Under the pieces are notes generated by a model that saw nothing but the letters and a program-made list of their open reading frames with translations, was not told where the DNA came from and searched no databases. Below, piece after piece: positions 6,200 through 6,264 of a DNA stretch of 6,264 bases (positions are counted from its first letter, which is position 1; the number at the start of each line of letters is the position of its first letter). A program made the position numbers and the translations under genes. This stretch comes from Hydrogenophaga sp. Its GTDB lineage: Bacteria > Pseudomonadota > Gammaproteobacteria > Burkholderiales > Burkholderiaceae_C. Location: positions 1 to 6,264 of the forward strand of contig JAABRN010000033.1 of the NCBI GenBank assembly GCA_011390855.1, in the 5' to 3' direction.

Positions 6200-6264
6200 A
6201 GCTGCGCGTTCTTGCAGGCCCCTTCAGCGGCGCAGCCAAGGTGAAGAACGCGAGCGGTCGGTGG
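6200..6264. other. Unassigned right edge after the waaL-like gene
   Basis: Too little sequence to call a gene. On the plus strand two frames are open to the edge: one from GTG 6183, overlapping the end of waaL, and one from CTG 6196, reading LKLRVLAGPFSGAAK, which resembles the first strand of a glycosyltransferase but lacks a standard start codon. On the minus strand a frame entering from the right ends at TGA (complement of 6224-6226) after SSPWLRR, so a convergent gene is also possible. Inverted repeats are present: CGCGTTCTT (6205-6213) with AAGAACGCG (6244-6252), and GCTGCGC (6201-6207) with GCGCAGC (6230-6236). Confidence 0.3.

Noticed and set aside
1..6264. CRISPR arrays, tRNA or rRNA genes, insertion sequences, attachment sites
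   Set aside because: No repeated spaced units, no cloverleaf or rRNA-like stretch, no transposase motifs or terminal repeats were seen on either strand.

Overview
The window looks like ordinary chromosome from a GC-rich Gram-negative bacterium. The strong third-position GC bias, the phosphomannomutase and LPS-type glycosyltransferase cluster, and the Ada-AlkA fusion next to ogt all suggest a betaproteobacterium of the Burkholderiales (Comamonadaceae-like). That placement is inferred from gene content and style; there is no rRNA or other marker here.

Layout: positions 1-1628 on the minus strand hold two DNA alkylation-repair genes. The first is a complete 513-codon fusion of an Ada methyl-sensor, an AraC-type DNA-binding domain and an AlkA 3-methyladenine glycosylase. 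It is followed, with a 4-base ATGA overlap, by the first 30 codons of an ogt-like O6-methylguanine methyltransferase that runs off the left edge. A divergent control region (about 1629-1758) separates this operon from a plus-strand cluster for surface polysaccharide. The cluster runs: phosphomannomutase/phosphoglucomutase (algC type, 1759-3141), a GT2 glycosyltransferase (3165-4043), a second GT2 glycosyltransferase of the LPS-core WaaE/KdtX type (4036-4830), a 115-base gap, and an O-antigen ligase/polymerase-family membrane protein (waaL-like, 4946-6199). The last 65 bases contain no gene that can be called with confidence.

How the genes fit together: the mutase supplies mannose-1-phosphate or glucose-1-phosphate for nucleotide-sugar synthesis. 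The two cytoplasmic glycosyltransferases use activated sugars on lipid-linked or core acceptors. The WaaL-type protein joins or polymerises glycan on the periplasmic side. Tight spacing and overlaps suggest one transcript at least from 1759 to 4830.

The most interesting signal is inside the second glycosyltransferase. An in-phase A_AAA_AAA heptamer (4635-4641) is preceded 8 bases upstream by AGGGAG, which resembles the E. coli dnaX programmed -1 frameshift signal. The -1 frame then stays open for 102 codons, across the stop of the normal frame and the 115-base gap, and ends in a TGA that overlaps the waaL start as ATGA. Also notable is a near-perfect 22-base inverted repeat exactly centred on a TACAAT -10-like hexamer in the divergent promoter region. 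No mobile element, CRISPR array, tRNA or rRNA was seen.
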